Assembly: GCF_000203935.1 (NCBI RefSeq)
Contig: NC_008577.1
Coordinates: 1,302,001 to 1,366,000, forward strand
Direction: 5' to 3'
From: Shewanella sp. ANA-3
GTDB taxonomy: Bacteria; Pseudomonadota; Gammaproteobacteria; Enterobacterales; Shewanellaceae
DNA: 64,000 nucleotides
Under the pieces are notes generated by a model, which was not told the origin of the DNA, searched no databases, and worked only from the letters and a program-made list of their open reading frames with translations. Positions 51,330-59,247 of the stretch are shown here, piece after piece. Position 1 is the stretch's first letter; each line of letters starts with the position of its first letter. The translations under genes were made by a program, and so were the position numbers.

Positions 51330-51767
51330 TTAAAACTTAATTTGAATGTCTGTCGCTAACGTATTGGCGATAAAGCAGTTTGCGTGTGCTTTTTCGTGAA
51401 TTTTCTCAAGAGTCTCAGCAGAAACCTCGACACCTTCGGCAAACACTACCTTAGGATTTAAGATCATTTTTGTGACGGCAAGCTTACCAGTCTCGTTTTT
51501 ACCCAACTCTGCCGAAGCCTCGTCGACATAGGAGGCGACAGGGAGACGTTTAAGATGAGCAATGGCGAGGAAGGTCAACATATGACAGGAGGATAAGGCT
51601 GCAAGCAGGCTTTCCTCTGGATTAACCAAGTGTTCATTGCCCTTGTACTCGGGGGCGGAAGATGCCTGAATCGTTTGACCGCTGCCAAACGTAATGCTGT
51701 GGTCACGGCAGAATTCGCCTTCTTCGGCTGGAGAGGTTTGCCAATTCACCGTTAAGTTAAAGCCCAT
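51330..51767 (-). CDS. OsmC/Ohr-family peroxiredoxin-like protein
   Basis: 145 aa. The two redox cysteines of the OsmC fold are in LLAALSSCHMLTFLAIAH and AHANCFIANTL. The SSAPEYKGNEHLVNPEESL segment before the first Cys is typical of the OsmC/YhfA branch. The ATG at 51767 has GAGGAG in front; earlier in-frame starts are rejected. The family reduces organic hydroperoxides with thiols. It is single, facing the same way as the iron operon, but with a gap of about 100 bases, so it is probably separate. Confidence 0.9.
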   Translation of the reverse strand: MGFNLTVNWQTSPAEEGEFCRDHSITFGSGQTIQASSAPEYKGNEHLVNPEESLLAALSSCHMLTFLAIAHLKRLPVASYVDEASAELGKNETGKLAVTKMILNPKVVFAEGVEVSAETLEKIHEKAHANCFIANTLATDIQIKF

Positions 51768-51866
51768 GTTTTTCTCCTCATAGCAGGACATCAGGGCACT
51801 ATAGCTTAGCTAAAAAGACTTCTCCAGCATGGGGCGCACAGTTTAGTGCGCCGCCTTTGAAACGAC

Positions 51867-52217
51867 TTAGATCCCACCCGTTAACAACAAGCTGCAAGTC
51901 AGTACACTGCCGGTGACTATACCGATGGGAAGATGGCGCGGGCTGTAGCTTAGGGTCAAAATCACTAACATCGCGGCCAGCGAGATGATCCCCATAAATA
52001 AAATGCTGCCATAGGCCCAACCTTGTCCCTGAGCGCAGGTGCTTAGGCTGATGATTAATAACAGCCAAGCAAACAGGGTTAACAGACGGCTCTGCCACTG
52101 CGATGGTGGGCGCTTAAACACATCCTTAAAATGGCCAAACTTGGCTAACGCAAACAGCGCAAGGGAGAGATAACTGAGCCCGAGAATGCCGAGCACTGGG
52201 ATAAATTCTGGCATCAT
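51867..52217 (-). CDS. DUF3325-like membrane protein of iron-uptake operon
   Basis: 116 aa with four predicted membrane helices (about 8-26, 44-63, 69-88, 94-113). Small size and position directly after a PepSY-TM protein match DUF3325 proteins of iron-uptake clusters. It overlaps the PepSY gene by 4 bases (ATGA), so it is translationally coupled. Function unknown. Family is inferred mainly from context. Confidence 0.75.
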   Translation of the reverse strand: MMPEFIPVLGILGLSYLSLALFALAKFGHFKDVFKRPPSQWQSRLLTLFAWLLLIISLSTCAQGQGWAYGSILFMGIISLAAMLVILTLSYSPRHLPIGIVTGSVLTCSLLLTGGI

Positions 52218-53896
52218 GATTTTGCTTCCTCCAAGGGAGACGACGAGGCAAGTTCGTTAGCATAACTCGGATCAGGTTGTTTTCTCCTGACTTTTTCAAC
52301 TGCTGTGGTATTTTTTCGACTCGGCTTTTGCAGTGTTTTCACCACGGCCGAGAGTCGAGTGCTCGCAAAAAGCATGGCACAGCCCAGTAACAGCGCGAGC
52401 ACATCAAACCCCACCAGTGCCCATTGTTGGCTGCGGATATTATCAATTAAGTGGCTCGGAGACGTGGCCGCATTTAACAGCGGCAGTGCGCAATAAAGCG
52501 CTCCGATAAGCATCAAGGCGAATTGCCAATGGCGTCGGCTTCGACCGAAAAATGCCCATACGCCCATCACTCCTAAGGCGATAAAGAAACTGTGTACTTC
52601 CCAGGCTGATCGGGCGGCAAAATCCGTTGGTAATAGGCGGTTTGCATAGAAAAATGCCGCCGCGCCCAAGGGCAAGCCTAAGATAAACATGAAGTTTAAT
52701 CCTTCGACTAAGCGCAGGCCACGGCTTGCTTTCTCGCCTTTATCGATTGCTTTTTGCTGTTTCTGGCGCAGACGAATCGCCCACATTAAGGTGCCCGTTG
52801 CGACCATGGCGCAGCCGAGTAAGCCACAGAAGAAGAACAAAATACGTAGCAGTGGCGCGGCAAAACGCGCAGTGTGCAGTGACATCATAGTGTCGTAGGT
52901 CACGACGGTTGCCGACATCTCATGGGGGCTGGCGTACTTGAGTTCACCCGTGACACCGTTAAACACTAAGAGTGTTGATTCGTCGGTGACGTCTTTACCG
53001 GTATTTTGGTAGAAGGTCACTTGGCTATTTTGATCTTTCGGATAGGAAACAATCACCTGCTTGATAGGTGCATCGCCCCATTCTGCCTGAACTTGCGGCA
53101 ACAGTTGGCTCAAGCGCACTTGCTTTGCCTGAATGCCCGAGGCTTTTTCTGTCTGTCTTGCCGGATTGAGTTCTTTTAAAAAGGCTTGATTATCCTCAGG
53201 ATAAGCCGTGCTTACCGTCCATGGGATATAGATCAGCATTAAGGTGATTAAGCCAGTATAGGTGATCATTAAATGGTAGGGCAGGGCAATCACAGAGCTG
53301 ACATTATGGGCATCTAACCAAGAGCGAGCGCCCTTGTTCTGACGAAAGCTAAACAAGTCTTTAAAGATACGCTTATGGATAACGATGCCGCTGATAAGGG
53401 CAATCAACATAAACATAGTGCAGACACCCACAATGTAGCGCGCCGTAATGGCTGGCATGTAGTGCAGGTCGAAATGTAAACGGTAGAAGAAGTCACCGCC
53501 GCGGCTATCGCGGACATCGGTGATCATGCCACTGCCATCGGCCTTGGTGACATGCTGCTCGATTTTGCCACGGCGTTGACCCTTTTCAGGCGGCAGTTGC
53601 CACGCAAAGCTCAGCATGGGGCTTCTATCGGTTGGGAAATTGATTAACCAGCGTTGGGTTGTCGCAGCGGAATGCGCTTCAATATAGTCTTGACCTTGGT
53701 CAAGCTGACTCGCTACTTGATTCGTTTGATAGTCTTGAAAGGCGCCGCGGTGGAGTTCTGGCTCGGCCCAAAGGCTCATTTCATGGCGAAAATAACTCAG
53801 GCTACCAGCAAAAAAAATCAGCAGTAATACCCAGCACACGAGCAAACCCGCCCAAGTGTGCAGCCATGAGAGGGTTCTAAAAAAAGTTTCTTTCAT
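52214..53896 (-). CDS. PepSY-associated TM protein, iron-uptake type
   Basis: 560 aa. Membrane helices lie near residues 8-32 (LHTWAGLLVCWVLLLIFFAGSLSY), 165-185, 210-235, 345-370, 400-420, 430-450, 455-475 and 495-515. Histidines in LSWLHTWAGLL, FRLHFDLHYM-like YRLHFDLHYMP and SLHTARFAAPL are positioned like haem or metal ligands in PepSY-TM (ferric-reductase-like) proteins. A periplasmic PepSY-like region lies about 240-335. In this family members reduce or help transport siderophore-bound iron. The start is 1 base after the stop of the DUF3649 gene (TAAGATG), giving tight coupling. A Fur-like box controls the operon. Confidence 0.87.
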   Translation of the reverse strand: MKETFFRTLSWLHTWAGLLVCWVLLLIFFAGSLSYFRHEMSLWAEPELHRGAFQDYQTNQVASQLDQGQDYIEAHSAATTQRWLINFPTDRSPMLSFAWQLPPEKGQRRGKIEQHVTKADGSGMITDVRDSRGGDFFYRLHFDLHYMPAITARYIVGVCTMFMLIALISGIVIHKRIFKDLFSFRQNKGARSWLDAHNVSSVIALPYHLMITYTGLITLMLIYIPWTVSTAYPEDNQAFLKELNPARQTEKASGIQAKQVRLSQLLPQVQAEWGDAPIKQVIVSYPKDQNSQVTFYQNTGKDVTDESTLLVFNGVTGELKYASPHEMSATVVTYDTMMSLHTARFAAPLLRILFFFCGLLGCAMVATGTLMWAIRLRQKQQKAIDKGEKASRGLRLVEGLNFMFILGLPLGAAAFFYANRLLPTDFAARSAWEVHSFFIALGVMGVWAFFGRSRRHWQFALMLIGALYCALPLLNAATSPSHLIDNIRSQQWALVGFDVLALLLGCAMLFASTRLSAVVKTLQKPSRKNTTAVEKVRRKQPDPSYANELASSSPLEEAKS

Positions 53897-53897
53897 C

Positions 53898-54266
53898 TTA
53901 CTGTCCACACACCTTAAGCAGAGCAAAACATAGGAGGCTAAATAGGCTTAAGTCACGCCACGCATGCCAGGTTTTACGCACACAGAAGGCGTAAATGATG
54001 GCGATGGCATAAAACAAAAAGGCCAGCATATTGGCGGTTAAGGTGCTTTCAAATCGAGACATTGGCAGGACTTGGGTCAACATACAGGCTAGTGTTGCCG
54101 CAGCGATATAACCCGCTAATAAAGCGGCAGTGGCGCGCACAAACACCTGCAAACCAAACTGGGTCTGGTCTTGCTTAATCCAGCGAATGACGGCGTGAAA
54201 ATAACTCGTCACAGCGGAAGCTGAGGCTGCCGATGTTGGTGTATTGGAAACTGGGATATGAGACAT
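53898..54266 (-). CDS. DUF3649-like membrane protein of iron-uptake operon
   Basis: 122 aa. Three membrane helices (about 45-65, 75-95, 100-120) follow a polar N-terminus. FVRATAALLAGYIAAATLACMLTQVLPMSR and FLFYAIAIIYAFCVRKTWHAW match my memory of DUF3649 proteins, which co-occur with PepSY-TM and DUF3325 next to TonB-dependent siderophore receptors. Here no receptor is adjacent. It is the first clear gene of the operon. Confidence 0.8.
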   Translation of the reverse strand: MSHIPVSNTPTSAASASAVTSYFHAVIRWIKQDQTQFGLQVFVRATAALLAGYIAAATLACMLTQVLPMSRFESTLTANMLAFLFYAIAIIYAFCVRKTWHAWRDLSLFSLLCFALLKVCGQ

Positions 54267-54280
54267 AAGTGCTGCTTATT

Positions 54281-54523
54281 TCAGTCAATATTAAAACCGT
54301 TATGGCGATGTGCCATATCATGCATACCACTCCATTGATTATTCTTATGCCTAACCCAGTCCACTTGGGTGCATGAGCAAAGGAGAGTCGCTACTCGGCT
54401 TGAAGTATAACCTAGTTTACTTAAATGATAAACAATATCATTTGCGTTTATCTGTGAGATCCCTAACGAATTTGTGACAGCGTAAACATCACGCTGGAGT
54501 CGTTTAAGCGGCAAACATTTCAT
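54281..54523 (-). CDS. Possible 80-aa protein upstream of the iron operon
   Basis: Open frame of 80 codons from ATG 54523, 14 bases before the DUF3649 gene. The protein (LKRLQRDVYAVTNSLGISQ, YHLSKLGYTSSRVATLLCSC) has plausible codon use and a helix-turn-helix-like middle but no recognised family and no ribosome-binding site. The best promoter of the operon (54404-54431) and a Fur-like box lie inside it, which argues against it being translated from that message. It could be a real small protein or chance. Confidence 0.35.
   Translation of the reverse strand: MKCLPLKRLQRDVYAVTNSLGISQINANDIVYHLSKLGYTSSRVATLLCSCTQVDWVRHKNNQWSGMHDMAHRHNGFNID
54404..54431 (-). promoter_or_regulatory. Likely promoter of the iron operon
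   Basis: On the reverse strand TTATCA (54431-54426), a 16-base spacer and TATACT (54409-54404). The -35 overlaps the Fur-like box. Confidence 0.5.
54423..54443 (-). promoter_or_regulatory. Fur-like operator
   Basis: The perfect inverted repeat AAATGATA-AACAA-TATCATTT contains TGATA-N5-TATCA, close to the 7-1-7 Fur consensus TGATAATnATTATCA. Its position over the -35 fits iron-dependent repression. Confidence 0.65.
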
Positions 54524-54689
54524 AATGTGCAATTTGTCACAAATGTTTGGTTTTATTGATGTGATTGATCTTGCTTGTTTAGAATTTGGTTAATTTTTAT
54601 GCTGTCACTGTGAGCTTAATCAAAGCAGGCGTTCTGTGCTTTTGGCAAAATGCGGCGCAACTTTCACATGGAATCCGTTAGTGCGCCCT

Positions 54690-56258
54690 ATGCAAACACA
54701 TTCAAAAAATGGTGAAAAACACCTATCCGAAAACGCTATTCTCCTCTCGACGACCGATCTGAAAGGCAACATTAAGTATGTTAATCAAACCTTTTCGCAG
54801 ATCAGTGAATATAGCGTTGCCGAGTTGCAGGGGAGCCCGCACAACATAGTGCGCCATGGTGATATGCCATCAGCCGCCTTTAAAATGCTTTGGGAGCGGA
54901 TAAGAAGCGGCAAACCTTGGATGGGGATTGTCAAAAATAGAACAAAAAACGGTGGCTATTACTGGGTGAATGCCTACGTCGCCCCAGTGTACGAAAATGG
55001 CAAAATTCATGAATATCAATCCGTTCGCCGCCAAGCAACGCCAGAACAAATCAAGGCGGCCGAGGAAATCTACCAAGGGATCAATCAAGGACAACAGCCC
55101 AAGGCGCTGAAAAAAGACCGCTTAGGATTTCGCGGAAAAATACTCATGGCGATGTTGTTTACCATCGCTCTAACCGCTTACTTGGCAACGTATTCGCCCA
55201 TTTTAGCCGCCCTTGCTGGTGGACTGCTTGCCTTGGGTCTGTGGTACATGCTCATGCAACCCTTTCAGGCATTAGTGCAGGTGGCCAGCAATATTATCGA
55301 TGATCCCGTTGCTATGGGGGTTTACACCGGCAGGCAGGATGAAATCGGTAAGCTAGATCTGGCGCTGCGTTTTTTGATCACCGAAATTGGCGGCGTAGTG
55401 GGCCGAATGGCGGACTCTGCCAGTGAGATCCAAGAGCAGAGCGTGAATCTTAAACAAACTATCACCAATACATGGGAGCATGCCGATAGCCAGAGCGCGC
55501 AAACCACGCAGGCGGCAACGGCGATGGAGCAAATGAGCGCCAGCTTTGCCGAGGTAACGGATAATATCCATCGCACCGCATCCGAGATGGTTTCTAGCCA
55601 TGAGGCGGCGCAGCGCGGTCATTCACGGCTTGAAACCGTTATCGAGGCGATACATCAACTGAGTGTGCAGGTGAGCCATTTCTCCGATGTGGTGCAAACG
55701 ATTGAGCAGGACAGCCAAGCGATTCATCAAGTGCTAGAAGTGATCCGCGCGATTGCCGATCAAACCAATCTGTTAGCGCTGAATGCCGCGATTGAAGCGG
55801 CGCGGGCAGGGGAAAGCGGTCGCGGTTTTGCGGTCGTTGCCGATGAAGTCCGGCAGTTATCTAGCCGAACCAGTCAGTCGACCTCACAAATTGAGCTGAT
55901 TGTAAGCCGCTTTAAAGACAGCACACAAAAAGCAACCTCAACCATGACGGCCGGACAGGAACAGGTTAAGCGCTCTGTGTCCTTGGCGCAGGATGCCAGC
56001 ATTGCCTTTGGCGAGTTGTTATCTTCTATCGCTCGCATCAATTCCTTAAGTGATGACAATGCCGCAGCCATGACGCAGCAGGCATCGGTGGCGGCGGAAA
56101 TCAGTCGAGCCATCCATGTGATCAGCGATTTGGCGCAGCAGAGTTTAGAGCAGACACAGGATGCGGCGGCGAGGGGCGATCAGGTTTCGCGCTTATCCAC
56201 TAAAACCCACCATCTGTCGCAGCAATTTTGGCAGCAGAGCGTACAACGTAAGTATTAA
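54690..56258 (+). CDS. PAS-containing methyl-accepting chemotaxis protein (Aer-like)
   Basis: 522 aa. An N-terminal cytoplasmic PAS domain (about 12-115: [20 protein letters not shown] [53 protein letters not shown]) resembles the FAD-binding PAS of Aer. Two adjacent membrane helices (about 150-190) have almost no periplasmic loop. A HAMP-like stretch follows, then a full signalling domain with hairpin tip [20 protein letters not shown] and [13 protein letters not shown]. It probably senses redox or oxygen and signals to CheA/CheW. The ATG at 54690 is chosen; an in-frame start at 54636 would add 18 unrelated residues. No C-terminal CheR-binding pentapeptide is present. Confidence 0.93.
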   Translation: MQTHSKNGEKHLSENAILLSTTDLKGNIKYVNQTFSQISEYSVAELQGSPHNIVRHGDMPSAAFKMLWERIRSGKPWMGIVKNRTKNGGYYWVNAYVAPVYENGKIHEYQSVRRQATPEQIKAAEEIYQGINQGQQPKALKKDRLGFRGKILMAMLFTIALTAYLATYSPILAALAGGLLALGLWYMLMQPFQALVQVASNIIDDPVAMGVYTGRQDEIGKLDLALRFLITEIGGVVGRMADSASEIQEQSVNLKQTITNTWEHADSQSAQTTQAATAMEQMSASFAEVTDNIHRTASEMVSSHEAAQRGHSRLETVIEAIHQLSVQVSHFSDVVQTIEQDSQAIHQVLEVIRAIADQTNLLALNAAIEAARAGESGRGFAVVADEVRQLSSRTSQSTSQIELIVSRFKDSTQKATSTMTAGQEQVKRSVSLAQDASIAFGELLSSIARINSLSDDNAAAMTQQASVAAEISRAIHVISDLAQQSLEQTQDAAARGDQVSRLSTKTHHLSQQFWQQSVQRKY

Positions 56259-56490
56259 CCATTGTTATTTGATTGGTTGGTTTATATTTTTTGTTGCTGA
56301 TTATAAATCAACCAGTTAGCTGTTTTTTAAGTTCCCTTCGCGTGTCATTTCTTTGATAAGTCTCACATTTAGCGACTGCTAATACCCGTTTAGCTCGAAA
56401 TATTTGTCTAGGGGGCTTGTGTTTTATTTGCCATGCCCCAAGCTCTAATAGTGAAGCGAAAAAAAGTAAAGACACTAAAAGGGACACCCT

Positions 56491-56847
56491 ATGAAAATTA
56501 ATCTTTCTGGTCACCATGTCGATGTTACTGATTCTGTAAAAGAACACGTTAACGAAAAGTTTTCTAAAATCGCCACTCATTTCCCCACACTCATCGGCCT
56601 CGATATCATTATTGCTAAGGAGCATGGCGAGTTTCAGGTTGAAATTCGAACAAATTACGAAGGTAGTCGCATCTCAGCATCGGGTACGGATGAAATCATG
56701 TATCCCGCGATTGCCGCCGCAGCCAAAAAACTGGATGCAGCATTAAAACACCGTAAAGGTCAGTTAAAGGCAGACTTACATGAAAAGCCAACCTGCACCA
56801 CAGCACCTATCGCCCACGAAATTATCCAAGAGATGGATTTGCGCTAG
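56491..56847 (+). CDS. hpf: Ribosome hibernation promoting factor HPF
   Basis: 118 aa. Starts MKINLSGHHVDVTDSVKEHV and has KIATHFPTLIGLDIIIAKE, EIRTNYEGSRISASGTDEIMYPAI and KKLDAALKHRKGQLK, matching the short HPF family that promotes 100S ribosome dimers with RMF. It is about 20 residues longer than E. coli HPF (95 aa) at the C-terminus. In enterobacteria hpf follows rpoN, but here it is alone between two signalling genes. GGGACACCCT precedes the ATG. With raiA at 36588, two hibernation paralogues are in one window. Confidence 0.92.
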   Translation: MKINLSGHHVDVTDSVKEHVNEKFSKIATHFPTLIGLDIIIAKEHGEFQVEIRTNYEGSRISASGTDEIMYPAIAAAAKKLDAALKHRKGQLKADLHEKPTCTTAPIAHEIIQEMDLR

Positions 56848-56868
56848 GATTAAGCCTTAGGATGCAAT

Positions 56869-56896
56869 AAAAAAGGGCCAACTGGCCCTTTTTTAT
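56869..56896. terminator. Terminator between hpf and the response regulator gene
   Basis: AAAAAAGGGCCA pairs with TGGCCCTTTTTT around a 2-base loop; A- and T-runs on both sides allow bidirectional use. Confidence 0.9.
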
Positions 56897-56985
56897 TGGT
56901 TGCGATTTGTCTTAAATCAAATGGTTAAAGGCAGAATATTTAGAGCCTGGCATTTATAAGCCAATCCTTAAACTTGCCGGATTTC

Positions 56986-57663
56986 TTAAATCAAAGAGAG
57001 CTGCAACCCCTTAAGCACGGCTTGGGTGCGGTCACGGCAATCGAGTTTAGCCAGTATGGTGGAGACATGGTTTTTGACCGTGCCTTCGGCCAAAAACACT
57101 GCATTGGCAATTTCTTTATTGGAAAATCCCCCCGCCATAAAACCTAAGATCTCCCGCTCGCGTTCGGATAATAAGTCGTGAGTCGGGCCGCTTTGCGCTG
57201 TTGCAGAGGATTGCTGCATCTGTTCTAACACTGATGGTTCAATCAAGTGTCCGCCCTGAGCCACGGTTTCGATGGCCTCAAGTAATTTATCCAGAGAGAC
57301 ATCTTTCAATAAGAAGCCATTCGCGCCCGCCTGCAGGCTATTTAAAAACAATTCGCTGTCATCAAAGGTGGTTAACATAATGACTGGTATGGAATTTTGT
57401 GCAGCGCGAAGCTGTTTTAGCAGACTGATACCATCGAGCACAGGCATGCGTATATCGCTTAAAAGCACATCTACGGCATCGGTTTGCAGTCGTTTTAGCG
57501 CCTCTTGACCATTCTCTGCCTGCCAGCTCACCTCGATATGCTGTGAGATGGCAATCAAGCTGGCGATACCCTGACGTACAAGCTGTTGATCTTCCACTAA
57601 TCCTACTCTGATAGTGCGCGCCGTGGGCTGACCATAGGTTGTGACTTTATGCTGAGATTCCAT
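56986..57663 (-). CDS. LuxR/NarL-type response regulator (DesR-like)
   Basis: 225 aa. The receiver (about 18-130) has the acidic pair in GLVEDQQLVRQG, the acceptor Asp in VLLSDIRMPVLDG, Thr in VIMLTTFDD, and Lys in GFLLKDVSL. The LuxR-type helix-turn-helix (about 160-222) reads LLSEREREILGFMAGGFSNKEIANAVFLAEGTVKNHVSTIL. It lies 44 bases after the kinase gene at 57708, so they form a two-gene two-component system. Target genes are not identifiable here. Confidence 0.94.
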   Translation of the reverse strand: MESQHKVTTYGQPTARTIRVGLVEDQQLVRQGIASLIAISQHIEVSWQAENGQEALKRLQTDAVDVLLSDIRMPVLDGISLLKQLRAAQNSIPVIMLTTFDDSELFLNSLQAGANGFLLKDVSLDKLLEAIETVAQGGHLIEPSVLEQMQQSSATAQSGPTHDLLSEREREILGFMAGGFSNKEIANAVFLAEGTVKNHVSTILAKLDCRDRTQAVLKGLQLSLI

Positions 57664-57707
57664 GGGGGATTCATTCCTTGATTAAGCGTGTCGGTTTACA
57701 TGGCGCA

Positions 57708-58868
57708 TTACAATGCGTTGCAGCGCGGCAGACGAATCATTAGCGAGCAGCCTTGAGTACGCGAACTATCTACGCCTGCGTGATTAGCTTGCAAACGCGC
57801 ACTGCCGTGAAAGGGGGATAACCTTTCTTGCATGCTACTTAGCCCAACGCCCTGAGAGGGGCTTTGGCTAATTCCTTGGCCATTATCTTTAAGGCAAATG
57901 ATAAGCTCCGCCTGCTCCTCTTGCATCGACAGCGTGAGTTGATTGGCATGGCCATGGCGCACTGCATTACTGATCCCCTCCTGCAGCACGAGCAATAAGG
58001 CTTGTGCCAGTTCAGTCGACTGGAGCGGCATTAACGATTCGTACCGCAGGCTAACATTGGGCAAACGGCTTGCAATGGCATCGAGCGGCGGCGTTAAATC
58101 GAGACCAATATTCACCCGCTGCGCCCGAACTACGGCGCGGATGCTCTCTAATAATTCCTTGGCAAGCGATTTACTCTGATTGACTGTGGGTTTGAGCTCC
58201 GAAGGCGCTTGATGACTTAAGAGCTCAAGTTGCAACGATAACGCCGTGAGCTGGTGGCCGAGAATATCGTGCAGATCCCGTGAGATCCTCAACCTTTCTT
58301 GCTGCTCGCTCGTTTGGCTCAGCAAGGCTCTGGTGGCGATAAGTTGTTGATTAAGATGTTCCTGTATCCGGCGAGACTCGCGCTCGGATAATCTCGCTTG
58401 GCTACTGCTGTAGGCAAACAGTTGAAACCCCATATAAATAAGCACATTAATCATCACATTGTTTGAGGTTTGGGTGTGCAGGATCAGGTAATAACCAAGA
58501 TTGGCCAATAAGATCTGTGCTATTGCGACGCGGCGATTAAAAAATTCTGGCAAGAGCGAGGCCCAAATTACCAGCAGAATGGGGAGCAATGGATGTTGAC
58601 TCAACAGCATCAATCCGAAGACGCTGCCGATGAGTGCGGTACTTAACAGCCTGCTCAGATTGAGGTTTTTTCGGGGAAAGTCCTGTGTCGTTAATAACAA
58701 GAAGAGCAAGATAAACAAGGAATACAGGGTGATATGGCTAAAGGTCGCGAGCGTGGGGAGCTTTGCTTGCATATCCTGATTGAGCCCTAGCCAAGCAACG
58801 AGCGCCCAGGTGAGGCTGCCTGCGCCAATCAGCATAGTTTCTGCTCTGATTAATCGATTTCCCTGCAC
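57708..58868 (-). CDS. Sensor histidine kinase (HisKA_3, DesK-like)
   Basis: 386 aa. The N-terminal half (about 1-165) has five or six membrane helices with no large periplasmic domain, as in DesK-type kinases that sense membrane state. A coiled coil leads into HisKA_3 with the phospho-acceptor His in ISRDLHDILGHQLTAL. The HATPase has N box LVLQEGISNAVRHGHA and G boxes LKDNGQGIS and GVGLSSMQERL. It is first in an operon with the response regulator. A tandem octamer array lies about 50 bases upstream of its start. The signal is unknown. In relatives this gene pair is often next to an ABC exporter, but none is present here. Confidence 0.92.
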   Translation of the reverse strand: MQGNRLIRAETMLIGAGSLTWALVAWLGLNQDMQAKLPTLATFSHITLYSLFILLFLLLTTQDFPRKNLNLSRLLSTALIGSVFGLMLLSQHPLLPILLVIWASLLPEFFNRRVAIAQILLANLGYYLILHTQTSNNVMINVLIYMGFQLFAYSSSQARLSERESRRIQEHLNQQLIATRALLSQTSEQQERLRISRDLHDILGHQLTALSLQLELLSHQAPSELKPTVNQSKSLAKELLESIRAVVRAQRVNIGLDLTPPLDAIASRLPNVSLRYESLMPLQSTELAQALLLVLQEGISNAVRHGHANQLTLSMQEEQAELIICLKDNGQGISQSPSQGVGLSSMQERLSPFHGSARLQANHAGVDSSRTQGCSLMIRLPRCNAL

Positions 58869-58919
58869 TGATTGGTTTCCTTTTATTCATGTTGCACCCA
58901 TTCTAAGGCAAGAATGCAA

Positions 58920-58959
58920 TAAGTCACTAAGTCACTAAGTCACTAAGTCACTCAGTCAC
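58920..58959 (+). repeat. Tandem octamer repeat TAAGTCAC
   Basis: Four perfect copies of TAAGTCAC (58920-58951), then one with a single change (TCAGTCAC), followed by degenerate TAACTAAGTGTCAC. It lies 51 bases upstream of the histidine kinase start, in its likely promoter region. Confidence 0.9.
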
Positions 58960-59054
58960 TAAACTAACTAAGTGTCACTGTGGCAAAGGTGGCACAGTGT
59001 CAGTGGCTTCATAAGCAATTTGATTTATTTCATTAAATTGTCATCAAACTTGGC

Positions 59055-59081
59055 TTGATCTTCTTAAGCTGCTGGCATAAT
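59055..59081 (+). promoter_or_regulatory. Possible promoter of the Thr-rich leader
   Basis: CTTGATC (around 59054-59060), a spacer of 15-16 bases and CATAAT (59076-59081). A start near 59088 would make the leader peptide gene nearly leaderless. Confidence 0.35.
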
Positions 59082-59089
59082 TTGGCTTT

Positions 59090-59155
59090 ATGCACAAATT
59101 TGCCGTTTACTTCACCCACACTACGACCACAACTGCTTCGGCGGTGCGTGCGTAG
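59090..59155 (+). CDS. Possible 21-aa threonine-rich leader peptide
   Basis: A short frame begins ATG CAC AAA TTT and encodes residues 9-15 as Thr-His followed by five consecutive Thr (ACT ACG ACC ACA ACT), ending Ala-Ser-Ala-Val-Arg-Ala. A strong intrinsic terminator follows 29 bases later, then a hydrolase gene. The layout is that of an attenuator leader. No ribosome-binding site is visible, so translation is unproven. Confidence 0.45.
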   Translation: MHKFAVYFTHTTTTTASAVRA

Positions 59156-59183
59156 CGATTTGTGCTTCAAAAAATCGATTACT

Positions 59184-59215
59184 CAACCCCGCCCAAAGTG
59201 GCGGGGTTGTTTTTT
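59184..59215 (+). terminator. Strong terminator before the isochorismatase-like gene
   Basis: CAACCCCGCC pairs perfectly with GGCGGGGTTG (59184-59193 with 59200-59209), followed by TTTTTT. It lies between the Thr-rich leader and the hydrolase gene. GGCGG at 59140-59144 could pair with its 5' arm as an antiterminator. Confidence 0.88.
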
Positions 59216-59247
59216 CCGTCTTTTGGGCAATAACGCTGGAGAATGTG

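Noticed and set aside
54620..54690. Sigma-54-type promoter (TGGC...GC) before the PAS chemoreceptor
   Set aside because: TTGGCAAAATGCGGC lacks the TTGC element at the correct spacing.
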